Assembly (NCBI RefSeq): GCF_014635865.1
Contig: NZ_BMDQ01000001.1
Coordinates: 682,001-746,000, forward strand
Direction: 5' to 3'
Source: Winogradskyella haliclonae
GTDB lineage: Bacteria; Bacteroidota; Bacteroidia; Flavobacteriales; Flavobacteriaceae
DNA: 64,000 nucleotides
Shown here piece after piece: positions 51,622 through 59,902 of this stretch. The notes under the pieces are model-generated. The model was not told where the DNA came from. It made no database searches and was given only the letters and a program-made list of their open reading frames with translations. The position numbers were made by a program, and so were the translations under genes. Within the stretch, counting starts at the first letter, position 1. Each line of letters begins with the position of its first letter.

Positions 51622-54042
51622 TTATTTAGAGGGCTTTAAAGTTTGAGTAGATTGGATTGAAGTGGAATCACTTTCAGATTGCATGAAATTAATCTCAAAA
51701 TAGTTGCCTTTTGCCCAATCGTCTATAAAATTATCGTAATATTTACTACCAGGATTTCCAGATTGTCCACCAGGATAGATGCCGTAAGCTTTTGGTATAT
51801 CTCCCATTTCTACAATCATTCGCCATGAAGGGCCATGATTTCTTGTCATGGCATTTACGGTATTACCATCGCCACCAATTGGGATATTTTGTACTGAAAA
51901 TGCAGGCAATGCTTGTAGCAAATGTCCAACATAAGAACGCTTGTAGTTTTTCCAATCATAATCGCCATTCTTTTCTTTCCATTTATTTAATTTTTCAACC
52001 GTTTCTTTAAAAGATTGCTGAATTAAATCCTCTGCTATTTCTATTTCAGGTGTTTCTAAAACATCCATGAATTTATCATTAGGATGATTTTTTAACATAT
52101 ACATGTATTGATAGGTAAAAGGCCATTTTAAAGTTTCATCCTCAACATCAAATTCATCCCAAATCATCGTGTAAAGATTGTTATTCCAACTTGCAAATAG
52201 GCCTGGTGCTTTACTATCGATGTGATTGTCGAAATCCCAATTTTTCAAAATATCCAAAGCTTCTTTTTCATCTGGATTAAAATCAGAAATATTTAAGTTT
52301 TTAATAAGGTAGGGCACAATTTCACTTGCTTTTAAATTGAAATTGTTATTCTGTAAATCTTTGAAATCTTCAACATTAAACTTCTCCTTAGACCTAAAGA
52401 AGTTATTGATAATACGTGAACGGTAGGTGTCGTAGCCATCGTTAAACACATAAAACGGATACATAGAATCCGTTGGATGCTGATTGGCAGAACTTACAAA
52501 ACCGCGTTCAGGATTTTTGGTATGTGCGTTATAATCTGATGGGATAAGATTTTTCCAGTCATGGTCTGGGTTACTACCATCCATTAAGAATTTACCTTGA
52601 CCTTTCCATTTGTTTGGAAATTGTCCTTGTACCCACATAGCAATATCTCCTGTTTTTGAGGCGAATACAAAGTTTTGTGCAGGCGCTACATGGTTTTTAA
52701 TCGCATTTCTGTAATCGTCATAATTTTTAGCACGATTGAGTTTATAAAACAAATCCGTAAAATTATGACCAATATGACCTGCCCATTTCATAGCATAACC
52801 TTTAAGCTCATTATCACTTTTAAATTTATGGTCATAACTCACTGGACCATGATGTGTGTAGATTACAGAATCTATAAAAGTCTCTTTACCTTTTATTTTA
52901 ATGTCTTCAAGTCTTACTGAGGTGTCTTTCCATTGATCATCGTACTTGTAGGCTTTTCGACTTTGGTCTTGAAAATCGATTTTGTACCAATCCTTTACAT
53001 CACGTGTGGCGTTGGTAACACCCCAAGAAATGTCATTATTAAACCCAATAATAACGCCTAAAGCTCCTGGTAAAGTAGCGCCATAGACATTATGCTCTGG
53101 AGTAGATAGCTGCATTACAAACCAAATAGAAGGCAGATTTAAGCCCAAATGTGGGTCGTTGGCTAAAATTGCGTTTCCTGAAACAGATTTTGAAGGCCCA
53201 ACTGCCCAATTGTTACTTCCATTATTTGGGTGTGGTTTAGCCATCATTTCAGAAATTGAAACAGAATCTTTTACCATTTCGTCTTTCGGAATTTCTGCCA
53301 TTGGTGTATCAATAAAGCTCCAATCGGTTTCTTTAGGAATTACAGGATCAATGCTATCGTAAAAGTCAGGAAATAACATATCAAAACGTTTCTTACCAAA
53401 TTTTTTAATGGTATTGGTAAACTCCAAATCGTAATCACGACCGCAAAGCATGTCGGTCATGTACATGAGAAGATGCATGGTTTTATCAATAGTCCACGCT
53501 TCTGGTTTGTAGCCTAAAAGTTTGTATTCTACGGGATATTTTTCTGGTTCTAGACTATTGATATATGCGTTAACGCCATAACTATAAGCTTCGAGAAGTG
53601 CTAGAGCTTCTGGGTCCTGCTTTACGACATCTAAACTGTTTTCTGCACCGAAAAGCATACCATTACGACGTTGCGAACGGTCATAATCAAGTGCGCCTTC
53701 TCCGATTATTTCAGATAAGCGACCAGCCGCAGCATAAGTTTGAAATTCCATTTGCCATAAGCGATGCTTAGCAGTAATATAGCCTTGAGCTTTGTATAAA
53801 TCTGAGTCGTTTTTTGCAAAAATATGAGGAATCAATTGTGCATCATAATGTACGGTTACGACATCTTTAAGGCTAGGAATATTAACTTCTCCAGTGATGA
53901 TATCATCCGTTTCGTTTTGCCAAATGCCTTGATTTGGCGCCAAGAATTTTCCTAATGCAGGGATGTCTCCAAACTTGTTATTTAGGCCATAAAAAATGGC
54001 TGCTGTGAGGATAAAAGATAATAGTAGTTTTAAGTATTTCAT
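51622..54042 (-). CDS. Penicillin acylase family N-terminal nucleophile hydrolase
   Basis: 806 residues. An N-terminal signal/anchor (about 4-20) is followed by the alpha chain with HYDAQLIPHIFAKNDSDLYK and AKHRLWQMEFQTYAAAGRLS. The nucleophile is Ser276 in NNGSNNWAVGPSKS, which becomes the N-terminus of the beta chain after self-cleavage. ILANDPHLGLNLPSIWF follows. Such enzymes hydrolyse amides; in Gram-negatives they may degrade acyl-homoserine lactones or other amides. The true substrate is unknown. It leads a three-gene leftward operon. Confidence 0.9.
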   Translation of the reverse strand: MKYLKLLLSFILTAAIFYGLNNKFGDIPALGKFLAPNQGIWQNETDDIITGEVNIPSLKDVVTVHYDAQLIPHIFAKNDSDLYKAQGYITAKHRLWQMEFQTYAAAGRLSEIIGEGALDYDRSQRRNGMLFGAENSLDVVKQDPEALALLEAYSYGVNAYINSLEPEKYPVEYKLLGYKPEAWTIDKTMHLLMYMTDMLCGRDYDLEFTNTIKKFGKKRFDMLFPDFYDSIDPVIPKETDWSFIDTPMAEIPKDEMVKDSVSISEMMAKPHPNNGSNNWAVGPSKSVSGNAILANDPHLGLNLPSIWFVMQLSTPEHNVYGATLPGALGVIIGFNNDISWGVTNATRDVKDWYKIDFQDQSRKAYKYDDQWKDTSVRLEDIKIKGKETFIDSVIYTHHGPVSYDHKFKSDNELKGYAMKWAGHIGHNFTDLFYKLNRAKNYDDYRNAIKNHVAPAQNFVFASKTGDIAMWVQGQFPNKWKGQGKFLMDGSNPDHDWKNLIPSDYNAHTKNPERGFVSSANQHPTDSMYPFYVFNDGYDTYRSRIINNFFRSKEKFNVEDFKDLQNNNFNLKASEIVPYLIKNLNISDFNPDEKEALDILKNWDFDNHIDSKAPGLFASWNNNLYTMIWDEFDVEDETLKWPFTYQYMYMLKNHPNDKFMDVLETPEIEIAEDLIQQSFKETVEKLNKWKEKNGDYDWKNYKRSYVGHLLQALPAFSVQNIPIGGDGNTVNAMTRNHGPSWRMIVEMGDIPKAYGIYPGGQSGNPGSKYYDNFIDDWAKGNYFEINFMQSESDSTSIQSTQTLKPSK

Positions 54043-54083
54043 TATAAATTATGTGATTTAATAAAAATCTAAACTTTAGAAAA

Positions 54084-55043
54084 TTATTTGTCTATAAATT
54101 TTAAGTATCTTTTTTTGTAGAAAAACAAAGTAATAGAGTATACGACTCCTGTCATGGATACTATGAAAAGTAAAAATAGGAACGAAAAATACATCCAAGA
54201 GGACGCACCCAAATCATTCATTTTAAAATATACAGAAGTTGATTTCGTGTCCTTTTCCCCATATTTATCATCAATATCAACTGGGAAATCTTCTGTTTTT
54301 CCTTCAAATAATAGAATAAACCCAGACCTTTCTTCCACTATTTTTTCTTTTAAGCTTCTAATATTTTTGTAAGAATAAATAGCAGAGTAATCTAACTTTT
54401 TGTTTGTTTCAGAATTATATGCAGTTATGTCATATGTATTTATATCATTATAATAATATGCTATTTGAAGGGGCAAAATCAAGAGAATGATTGATATTAT
54501 CAAAATAAAAAAACTTGATTTTAATGTTTCAATATTAAATTTATTAATTGTTGGAATATTTGGTATTCTATGATGAAACTCTATAATTTTTTTTAAGTTT
54601 AGTTTATCAACATCTTCATTTATTTCTACAATTCCCTCATATTCAAAAAATTCTTTGCTTTTAAACAAATCAAAATTCAAACTCACTTCATTTTTATTAA
54701 TATCTTTTTTAATCTTCATCCCTTTTGACTTATCAACAATTTTATAATCCAGCCATTTAGAGTTTTCAGGGATAGTTATGTTTATAGTATTTTTTTCATT
54801 AGAAATATCTTTTTTCCCATGACAGATTATAAAACCACTGATAAAAAAAATATTCTTTTGTACTTCAACGCCTTTATATTTTATTGAAAGGTCGTCAAAG
54901 TTTTTGAGCAAATCATCTTTAAGATTGATTAGTTGTTTTTCTAAGTAGACTATTTTAGTCTGATTAATTTTGAAGAGAGTAATTAAACTTGGTATTCCTA
55001 AGACTAATGTTATGGCAATAGATATTATTCCCTCTGTACTCAT
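54084..55043 (-). CDS. Unrecognised membrane protein, AT-rich
   Basis: 319 residues. One membrane helix is near the N-terminus (about 5-24), a coiled-coil stretch at about 28-55, a soluble strand-rich part (about 60-165), then a membrane helix at about 175-195, a second soluble part (200-275) and a last helix at about 283-308. Ile, Lys, Asn, Asp and Phe are unusually common, and the DNA is more AT-rich than its neighbours. It is 13 bp after the serine hydrolase stop. I do not recognise a family. The composition suggests an acquired gene. Confidence 0.6.
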   Translation of the reverse strand: MSTEGIISIAITLVLGIPSLITLFKINQTKIVYLEKQLINLKDDLLKNFDDLSIKYKGVEVQKNIFFISGFIICHGKKDISNEKNTINITIPENSKWLDYKIVDKSKGMKIKKDINKNEVSLNFDLFKSKEFFEYEGIVEINEDVDKLNLKKIIEFHHRIPNIPTINKFNIETLKSSFFILIISIILLILPLQIAYYYNDINTYDITAYNSETNKKLDYSAIYSYKNIRSLKEKIVEERSGFILLFEGKTEDFPVDIDDKYGEKDTKSTSVYFKMNDLGASSWMYFSFLFLLFIVSMTGVVYSITLFFYKKRYLKFIDK

Positions 55044-55055
55044 ACTTTTTATGAA

Positions 55056-56210
55056 TTATTTTTCAAGCATTTTATAACCTTCTTCAATATATAAGCTTAT
55101 ATCATCCGTGAAGGTTTTAGTCCCAATGTCTGGAGATTTTTGATGGCCTAAACGCACAATAATTACGTTATCTTCTGGCTGTACAAATACATATTGCCCT
55201 AAGTGTCCGCGCATCATAAAAAAGTCTTTACCTAAGTGTTTTTTTAACCACCAACCATAACCATATTCTGGGCTTTCAGGAAAACGTGGCACTACAGATT
55301 TGGCGACAAAAGCAGAATCTAAAATTTGCGTTCCATTCCATTTTCCGTGGTCTTTGTAGAGTTTTCCAAAGCGTGCAAAATCTTTGGCATTACTAGCAAT
55401 ACAGCAATAGGCTTTTACCAAATCATGATCTTCACTATCGACCTGCCAAAGCGTAGCATTTTCACTACCTAACGGTTTCCAAAAGCTTTCTTCAAAGTAA
55501 TCGTATAGCGGTTTTCCTGTTGCTTTCTCTATAACCATAGCTAGCATTTGAGTATCGCCACTGGCATATTTAAATGCTTGTCCAGGGTCAGTTTCCATCT
55601 TAAGACCATTCATGACTTTAGCTAAATCATCATCAAAATAAGCGCGAGTGGTAATTGATAATGGCGAATAATAGGCTTCGTCCCAATTGGTGCCAGATGC
55701 CATACTACTTAAGTCACCAACCGTCATTTTTGCAGCTTTACCCTCGCAAAACGCAGGAAGAAAATCACAAACGGGTTGGTCTAAACTCTTAATATGACCT
55801 TGCATAATCGCTTTTCCCATTAAACCAGACACATAACTTTTTGCCATAGAAAACGAGTTGGATTTAGAGTCTTCATTAAATCCGTCGTAATAATTTTCAA
55901 ACCAAATACTATCGTTTTTAATAATTACATAGGCAATGCTTCCCCAATCAGCATTAGCTTTTGACAAACGCTCCGTTTCAGTTACAGAATTGTAATCTAT
56001 ATGATTGGGCCAGGCTTGTGGATTGCTACTTGCATCTATCGATTGATTATCAAAATGCTTGTAATCCTCAAGATAGGCAGTTGTGTGCCCTCTAAAATAG
56101 ATAGTTCTTACAGCCTTTAATAAATAATCTGTATCTGTAACATAAAGTACAGCAACTAGTAAACCAAAAAATATGATTAGGAATTTGAATAGTTTTTTTA
56201 GGAATTTCAT
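55056..56210 (-). CDS. Serine hydrolase (class C beta-lactamase family)
   Basis: 384 residues with a signal/anchor helix (about 8-27). The nucleophile motif is SMAK in NSFSMAKSYVSG (about 145), the tyrosine motif is YAS in FKYASGDTQM, and the third box reads RGHLGQYV. The family includes beta-lactamases, esterases and D-amino acid peptidases. Here the tyrosine motif is YAS instead of YxN, which is common in the wider family. It is periplasmic and substrate is unknown. Confidence 0.85.
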   Translation of the reverse strand: MKFLKKLFKFLIIFFGLLVAVLYVTDTDYLLKAVRTIYFRGHTTAYLEDYKHFDNQSIDASSNPQAWPNHIDYNSVTETERLSKANADWGSIAYVIIKNDSIWFENYYDGFNEDSKSNSFSMAKSYVSGLMGKAIMQGHIKSLDQPVCDFLPAFCEGKAAKMTVGDLSSMASGTNWDEAYYSPLSITTRAYFDDDLAKVMNGLKMETDPGQAFKYASGDTQMLAMVIEKATGKPLYDYFEESFWKPLGSENATLWQVDSEDHDLVKAYCCIASNAKDFARFGKLYKDHGKWNGTQILDSAFVAKSVVPRFPESPEYGYGWWLKKHLGKDFFMMRGHLGQYVFVQPEDNVIIVRLGHQKSPDIGTKTFTDDISLYIEEGYKMLEK

Positions 56211-56222
56211 TAATAGAATGTA

Positions 56223-56744
56223 TTAGTTCTTTGTTTTACGCTTTTGGAGTTTTTCTTTATAAAAATGTTTATTTGCGATGTAAAGTGTTTTATTAAAAGT
56301 AGCAATTATATTCTGCTTTTCGTCAACGAGATTCATGGTTTTTACAATATCTGTTTCGTTATCGTTGGCAATATTTTGTTTTAGAGCTTCAATTTCATCT
56401 TTAGTAAAAATAAATTCACCATAAATAGTACTCTTTGCAGGTCTTCTATAACGTGCTTCTACTGCTTTGTCCCATACAACATAATCATTACCAAGTATTT
56501 GGATGAGCTGAATCATATATATTGGATCTGTAGCAGATAACATGCTGCCTCCAAAAATAGAACCTGCATAATTGCGATTTTTCCAATTAAGCTTAAGCCT
56601 AATTTTTACATAATGCAAATCTTCGCTGACCTCAATTAATTTAGCGGTTGAGCGTCTGTACATTGGTGACCAATTAAAACCATATTTATAAATCGTAGAA
56701 ACTTTGACGAATCGTTTTAAAAACTCTGTGCCTGACTTATACAT
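56223..56744 (-). CDS. DUF4442 hotdog-fold protein
   Basis: 173 residues of the DUF4442 family: MYRRSTAKLIEVSEDLHYVK, KNRNYAGSIFGGSMLSATDP and KAVEARYRRPAKSTI. The fold is a thioesterase-like hotdog. The last bases overlap the start of nothing, but its own ATG shares one base with the end of the MGMT gene. The C-terminus is basic (KEKLQKRKTKN). Function unproven. Confidence 0.8.
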   Translation of the reverse strand: MYKSGTEFLKRFVKVSTIYKYGFNWSPMYRRSTAKLIEVSEDLHYVKIRLKLNWKNRNYAGSIFGGSMLSATDPIYMIQLIQILGNDYVVWDKAVEARYRRPAKSTIYGEFIFTKDEIEALKQNIANDNETDIVKTMNLVDEKQNIIATFNKTLYIANKHFYKEKLQKRKTKN

Positions 56745-57217
56745 TAAAATAAGGTTTGCTGTTTATGTTCGCTCTCATGATTAATAAGCCATTGTTTTCT
56801 ATGTAAACCTCCAGCATATCCTGTTAAGCTACCGTCACTTCCAATAACACGATGACATGGTATAATTACCCAAAGTGGATTCTTGCCATTAGCATTGGCA
56901 ACAGCTCTTATCGCTTTTGGGTCACCTATTTTCTTTGACAATTCTAGATAAGAACAGGTTTTTCCAAACGGAATTTGCTGTAAGTATTGCCATACTTTTT
57001 TCTGAAAATCAGTACCGACAGGGTTGAGTTTTAAGTCAAAATCCTGTAATTCATCTCTAAAATAGGCTTTGAGTTGCGTAACACAATCCAATAAATCTTC
57101 AGGAATAAATTCTGACAGCTCTTCAGTTGTATCTCCTATTGAAACTTTAGATATACCATTTGCATCACCAATAATTTTGGCATGACCTAATGGCGTTTCA
57201 ATAGTACAACTTTGCAT
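56744..57217 (-). CDS. ogt: Methylated-DNA-protein-cysteine methyltransferase
   Basis: 157 residues. The active-site Cys is in WVIIPCHRVIGSDGSLTGYA (about 123-142), and the DNA-binding helix is about 80-115 (QKKVWQYLQQIPFGKTCSY). It removes O6-methyl from guanine in one suicide step. The N-terminal domain is short, which fits Ogt rather than Ada. Its neighbours suggest no special induction. Confidence 0.94.
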   Translation of the reverse strand: MQSCTIETPLGHAKIIGDANGISKVSIGDTTEELSEFIPEDLLDCVTQLKAYFRDELQDFDLKLNPVGTDFQKKVWQYLQQIPFGKTCSYLELSKKIGDPKAIRAVANANGKNPLWVIIPCHRVIGSDGSLTGYAGGLHRKQWLINHESEHKQQTLF

Positions 57218-58335
57218 TAATCTTCTGTATTATCTTCTTCAATAATGCCCAAACGTTTGGCTCTGGTTTCCCAGCTTTTACGTGCTAGCATTTGAAGGTC
57301 AGAGACATTATCACTCTCGTCCATAATTTCTAGCCCAAGAAGCGTTTCAATGACATCTTCCATAGTCACTAAACCACTTACTGAGCCATATTCATCTACA
57401 ACCAAAGCCATGTGGTTTCGGCTTTCTACCAGTTGCTCAAATAAGGTTGGAATTGGTAAGCTTCGATTAATGATAATGATATCTCGTTTTAACTCAGACA
57501 AGAGTTTAGCACCATTTCCAAAGGCCATTTCTTTAAAAACATCATCTTTTAAAACTAATCCTGTAATATTATCGGACTCGTCAGTATAAACAGGAATTCT
57601 AGAAAATCTAATATTTGAATTGGCATTAAAAAAAGCTTCTACTGTCATGGTTTCATTTTCGGTTTTCATAACCGTACGGGGAGTCATCACATCTTTGGCT
57701 TGTACATCTTTAAAATTGAGTAAGTTCTTGATGACTTTACTCTCATTTTCTTCAAAAACACCTTCTTCATGTGCAATTTCAGTCATTGCCACAAAACCTT
57801 CACGGCTTAAAACACTACCGTGACCTTTACCGCCAATAAGCTTTGTGGTGAGTTGTAATACCCATAAGATGCCTGTCCATTTTAATGGAAATATTAAAAC
57901 ATTGAGAGCCTTAGTAGTAAAATTAGCAAGTTGTTTCCAATAGGTAGCACCAATGGTTTTTGGGATAATCTCTGAAGCCACTAATATTAAAATGGTCATA
58001 ATTGTAGACACGACACCAACCATAACCTCTTCGGTAAATTCAAGACCTAAAACAGAGTGCGTTTCAGTACCATAAATTTCTGCATAAGCGACTTTAGCTT
58101 GTACACCAACTAAGATGGCACCCACAGTATGGGCAATTGTATTTAAGGTTAAAATAGCAATTAGCGGTCGATCCACGTCTTTTTTTAGCGCCTCTAAATC
58201 CGAAGCATAAGCTTTACCTTCATTCTTTTTAAGATTAAGAAAAGTAGGCGTAATACTTAATAGTACAGCTTCTAAAATGGAACATAAAAACGAAAAAAAT
58301 ATTGAAATAAGTGCGTAAAAAACGAGTAAACCCAT
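57217..58335 (-). CDS. CNNM/CBS-domain transporter-like protein (hemolysin C family)
   Basis: 372 residues. The CNNM membrane domain (about 1-180) has four hydrophobic segments with LLSITPTFLNLKKNEGKAYA and VASEIIPKTIGATYWK; a CBS pair follows (about 208-340; VKDVMTPRTVM-like KDVMTPRTVMKTEN, VVDEYGSVSGLVTMEDVIET). CNNM/CorC proteins are held to move magnesium or other cations. Its end overlaps the MGMT start by 1 bp. Confidence 0.85.
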   Translation of the reverse strand: MGLLVFYALISIFFSFLCSILEAVLLSITPTFLNLKKNEGKAYASDLEALKKDVDRPLIAILTLNTIAHTVGAILVGVQAKVAYAEIYGTETHSVLGLEFTEEVMVGVVSTIMTILILVASEIIPKTIGATYWKQLANFTTKALNVLIFPLKWTGILWVLQLTTKLIGGKGHGSVLSREGFVAMTEIAHEEGVFEENESKVIKNLLNFKDVQAKDVMTPRTVMKTENETMTVEAFFNANSNIRFSRIPVYTDESDNITGLVLKDDVFKEMAFGNGAKLLSELKRDIIIINRSLPIPTLFEQLVESRNHMALVVDEYGSVSGLVTMEDVIETLLGLEIMDESDNVSDLQMLARKSWETRAKRLGIIEEDNTED

Positions 58336-58391
58336 TAATGGTATATTGAATTAGTTACTGCTAATTTACGAAATGAAAGATTAAAAATAAA

Positions 58392-58425
58392 TCAAAAACC
58401 CATAACTCTTAAAGTCATGGGCTTT
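58392..58425 (-). terminator. Rho-independent terminator
   Basis: CCCATAACT pairs with AGTCATGGG with one A-C mismatch; on the minus strand TTTTTGATTT follows. It ends the coiled-coil protein gene. Confidence 0.7.
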
Positions 58426-58447
58426 TATATTTTTTAAAAGAATTTTA

Positions 58448-59098
58448 TTAATTTTTTTTGGCGCGCTCAGCAGCTCTTTTACTTCGTTCTAAATCTCTTT
58501 GGGCACGCTCAAGGTCTCGTTGTGCACGTTCCATATCGCGTTTAGCACGTTCAACTTTTTTAGCTTGTTCTTCTTCCTTACTAGAACCCGAGATGTAATA
58601 TTTTAAATCTTGCCCCATGTTTTTAAGCTTAGCTAAAAATTTATCCGAAGATGATTCTAAATCTAAGTAGATTCGAAGTTTTCCGCTGGTTAATTTACAT
58701 TCAAAAACCTCATCTCCATTTTCGCTTTCTGACCACAAATAGGTGTTCCCGTTGACTTTTAATCCTTCTCGACCAAGCTTCTCTAGTAAAATTTGCTTTA
58801 CGCCTTGGTTTTTAGATTTGTGATAACTTGCTCTAAACTTATACGTGTCATCTGATTCTGAAATAGAGACAGAACTGTTATGCTGCTTGTCATCGTCATT
58901 TTCAATTGTAATAGAATATGAGGTTCCTGAAGAGGAATTTGTCCCTGGAGCTTTTGGCGGTGTTGGAGGTTCTGGTGTTCTTTGTGCATTAAGGCTTAAT
59001 GTTGAACATAAAGCCATCATAAACATTAAACAAACAGTTCTTTTTACATCTATTATTCTGATGCTTTGGTCTACGTTTTTTGATTTTTTGAAATTCAT
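58448..59098 (-). CDS. Exported coiled-coil protein, target of the adjacent two-component system
   Basis: 216 residues. A signal peptide (TVCLMFMMALCSTLSLNAQ) is cut near residue 39, after a charged N-terminal tail of about 20. A Pro-rich stretch (RTPEPPTPPKAPG) follows, then a strand-rich domain (about 60-160). Residues 165-216 are a coiled coil with repeated KRDMERAQRDLERAQRDLER. No family recognised. It has the same operator-promoter module as the kinase operon (38 bp spacing), so I infer that the regulator encoded next to it controls this gene. Confidence 0.68.
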   Translation of the reverse strand: MNFKKSKNVDQSIRIIDVKRTVCLMFMMALCSTLSLNAQRTPEPPTPPKAPGTNSSSGTSYSITIENDDDKQHNSSVSISESDDTYKFRASYHKSKNQGVKQILLEKLGREGLKVNGNTYLWSESENGDEVFECKLTSGKLRIYLDLESSSDKFLAKLKNMGQDLKYYISGSSKEEEQAKKVERAKRDMERAQRDLERAQRDLERSKRAAERAKKN

Positions 59099-59126
59099 AA
59101 GTATTCGTTTTTAATTGATTATGATA

Positions 59127-59134
59127 CAAATGTA
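59127..59134 (-). promoter_or_regulatory. -7 promoter element TACATTTG
   Basis: Exact TAnnTTTG match 28 bp before the coiled-coil protein ATG, followed by TATCATAATCAATTAAAAA, which is nearly the same as the leader at 61516. No -33 TTG, as expected if an activator is needed. Confidence 0.68.
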
Positions 59135-59147
59135 GATGACAAAACCG

Positions 59148-59184
59148 GTGTAAAAAAGAAAATGCTAGGCGTTAACCTAGCATT
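59148..59184 (-). terminator. Terminator of the kinase-regulator operon, overlapping the operator
   Basis: On the minus strand AATGCTAGG, loop TTAACG, CCTAGCATT, then TTCTTTTTT. The stem shares bases with the TTAACC operator at 59172-59188. Confidence 0.65.
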
Positions 59185-59188
59185 AACC
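59172..59188. promoter_or_regulatory. Operator box, direct repeat TTAACC-N5-TTAACC (copy 1)
   Basis: TTAACC at 59172-59177 and 59183-59188, 11 bp apart, inside GTTAACCTAGCATTAACC. It is 38 bp from the -7 element. OmpR-type regulators bind direct repeats one helical turn apart. The same 18-mer is at 61560-61577. Confidence 0.68.
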
Positions 59189-59204
59189 AAGCGCTTATGC
59201 TGTA

Positions 59205-59891
59205 TTAACTTACTTTGAATTCTAGCCCAACATTTCTAATACTTTCTATAGAGATTGATGGGTCTTGTTTAAAGTATTTGCGAAGTCTACTGATAAAGAC
59301 ATCCATGCTACGACCAGAAAAGAAGTCGTCATTTTTCCAGACGGCTTTTAAAATATCTTCTCGTTTTAAAAGTTGATTTTTATGATGATATAAAAAGAGT
59401 ATGAGTTCTCCTTCTTTTTGAGTAAGTTGTTTTTTATAGTCCTTACAGGTCAATTCTAATCTTTTGGTGTCAAGGCGGTAATTACTGATGGTTATGGTTT
59501 CTGACTGCTGTAATTGTGTCGAAGCCTTTTCTGTACGTTTTAGAATATTTTTAAGGCGTAAAACTAGCTCATCAGCTTCAAAGGGTTTAACGATGTAATC
59601 ATCTGCACCGAGCTTGAGACCCTTAATTTTATCTTCTTTGAGTTTACGAGCCGTTAAGAATATAAAAGGAATTTCAGGGTTATAATCTATTACTTTTTCT
59701 GCCAATGTAAAACCATCCATTTTTGGCATCATCACATCAAAGACACAAATATTATAGTTGTCTTTTTTGAGTAATTCTAAAGCTTCTTCACCATCTTTTG
59801 CCCAAGTAATGAAATAGCCAGAGATTTCTAAATATTGTTTTAGAATATTTCCGAAATCCAAATCATCTTCTGCTAATAAAATACGTTTCAT
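59205..59891 (-). CDS. OmpR-family response regulator
   Basis: 228 residues. The receiver domain (1-118) has the acidic pair AEDD, phosphorylation site Asp52 in CVFDVMMPKMDG and the Lys in DDYIVKPFEADE. The winged-helix domain (about 130-228) has LTQKEGELILFLYHHKNQLL and RSMDVFISRLRKYF. Encoded 11 bp after the kinase. I infer it binds the TTAACC repeats at 59172 and 61561. Confidence 0.93.
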   Translation of the reverse strand: MKRILLAEDDLDFGNILKQYLEISGYFITWAKDGEEALELLKKDNYNICVFDVMMPKMDGFTLAEKVIDYNPEIPFIFLTARKLKEDKIKGLKLGADDYIVKPFEADELVLRLKNILKRTEKASTQLQQSETITISNYRLDTKRLELTCKDYKKQLTQKEGELILFLYHHKNQLLKREDILKAVWKNDDFFSGRSMDVFISRLRKYFKQDPSISIESIRNVGLEFKVS

Positions 59892-59902
59892 AAGACAAGG
59901 TT

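Noticed and set aside
50538-55043. Possible defence island around the exonuclease and the unknown membrane protein.
   Set aside because: The exonuclease is a common housekeeping-type family and no restriction, toxin or other known defence gene is present; only the orphan membrane protein remains as a candidate.
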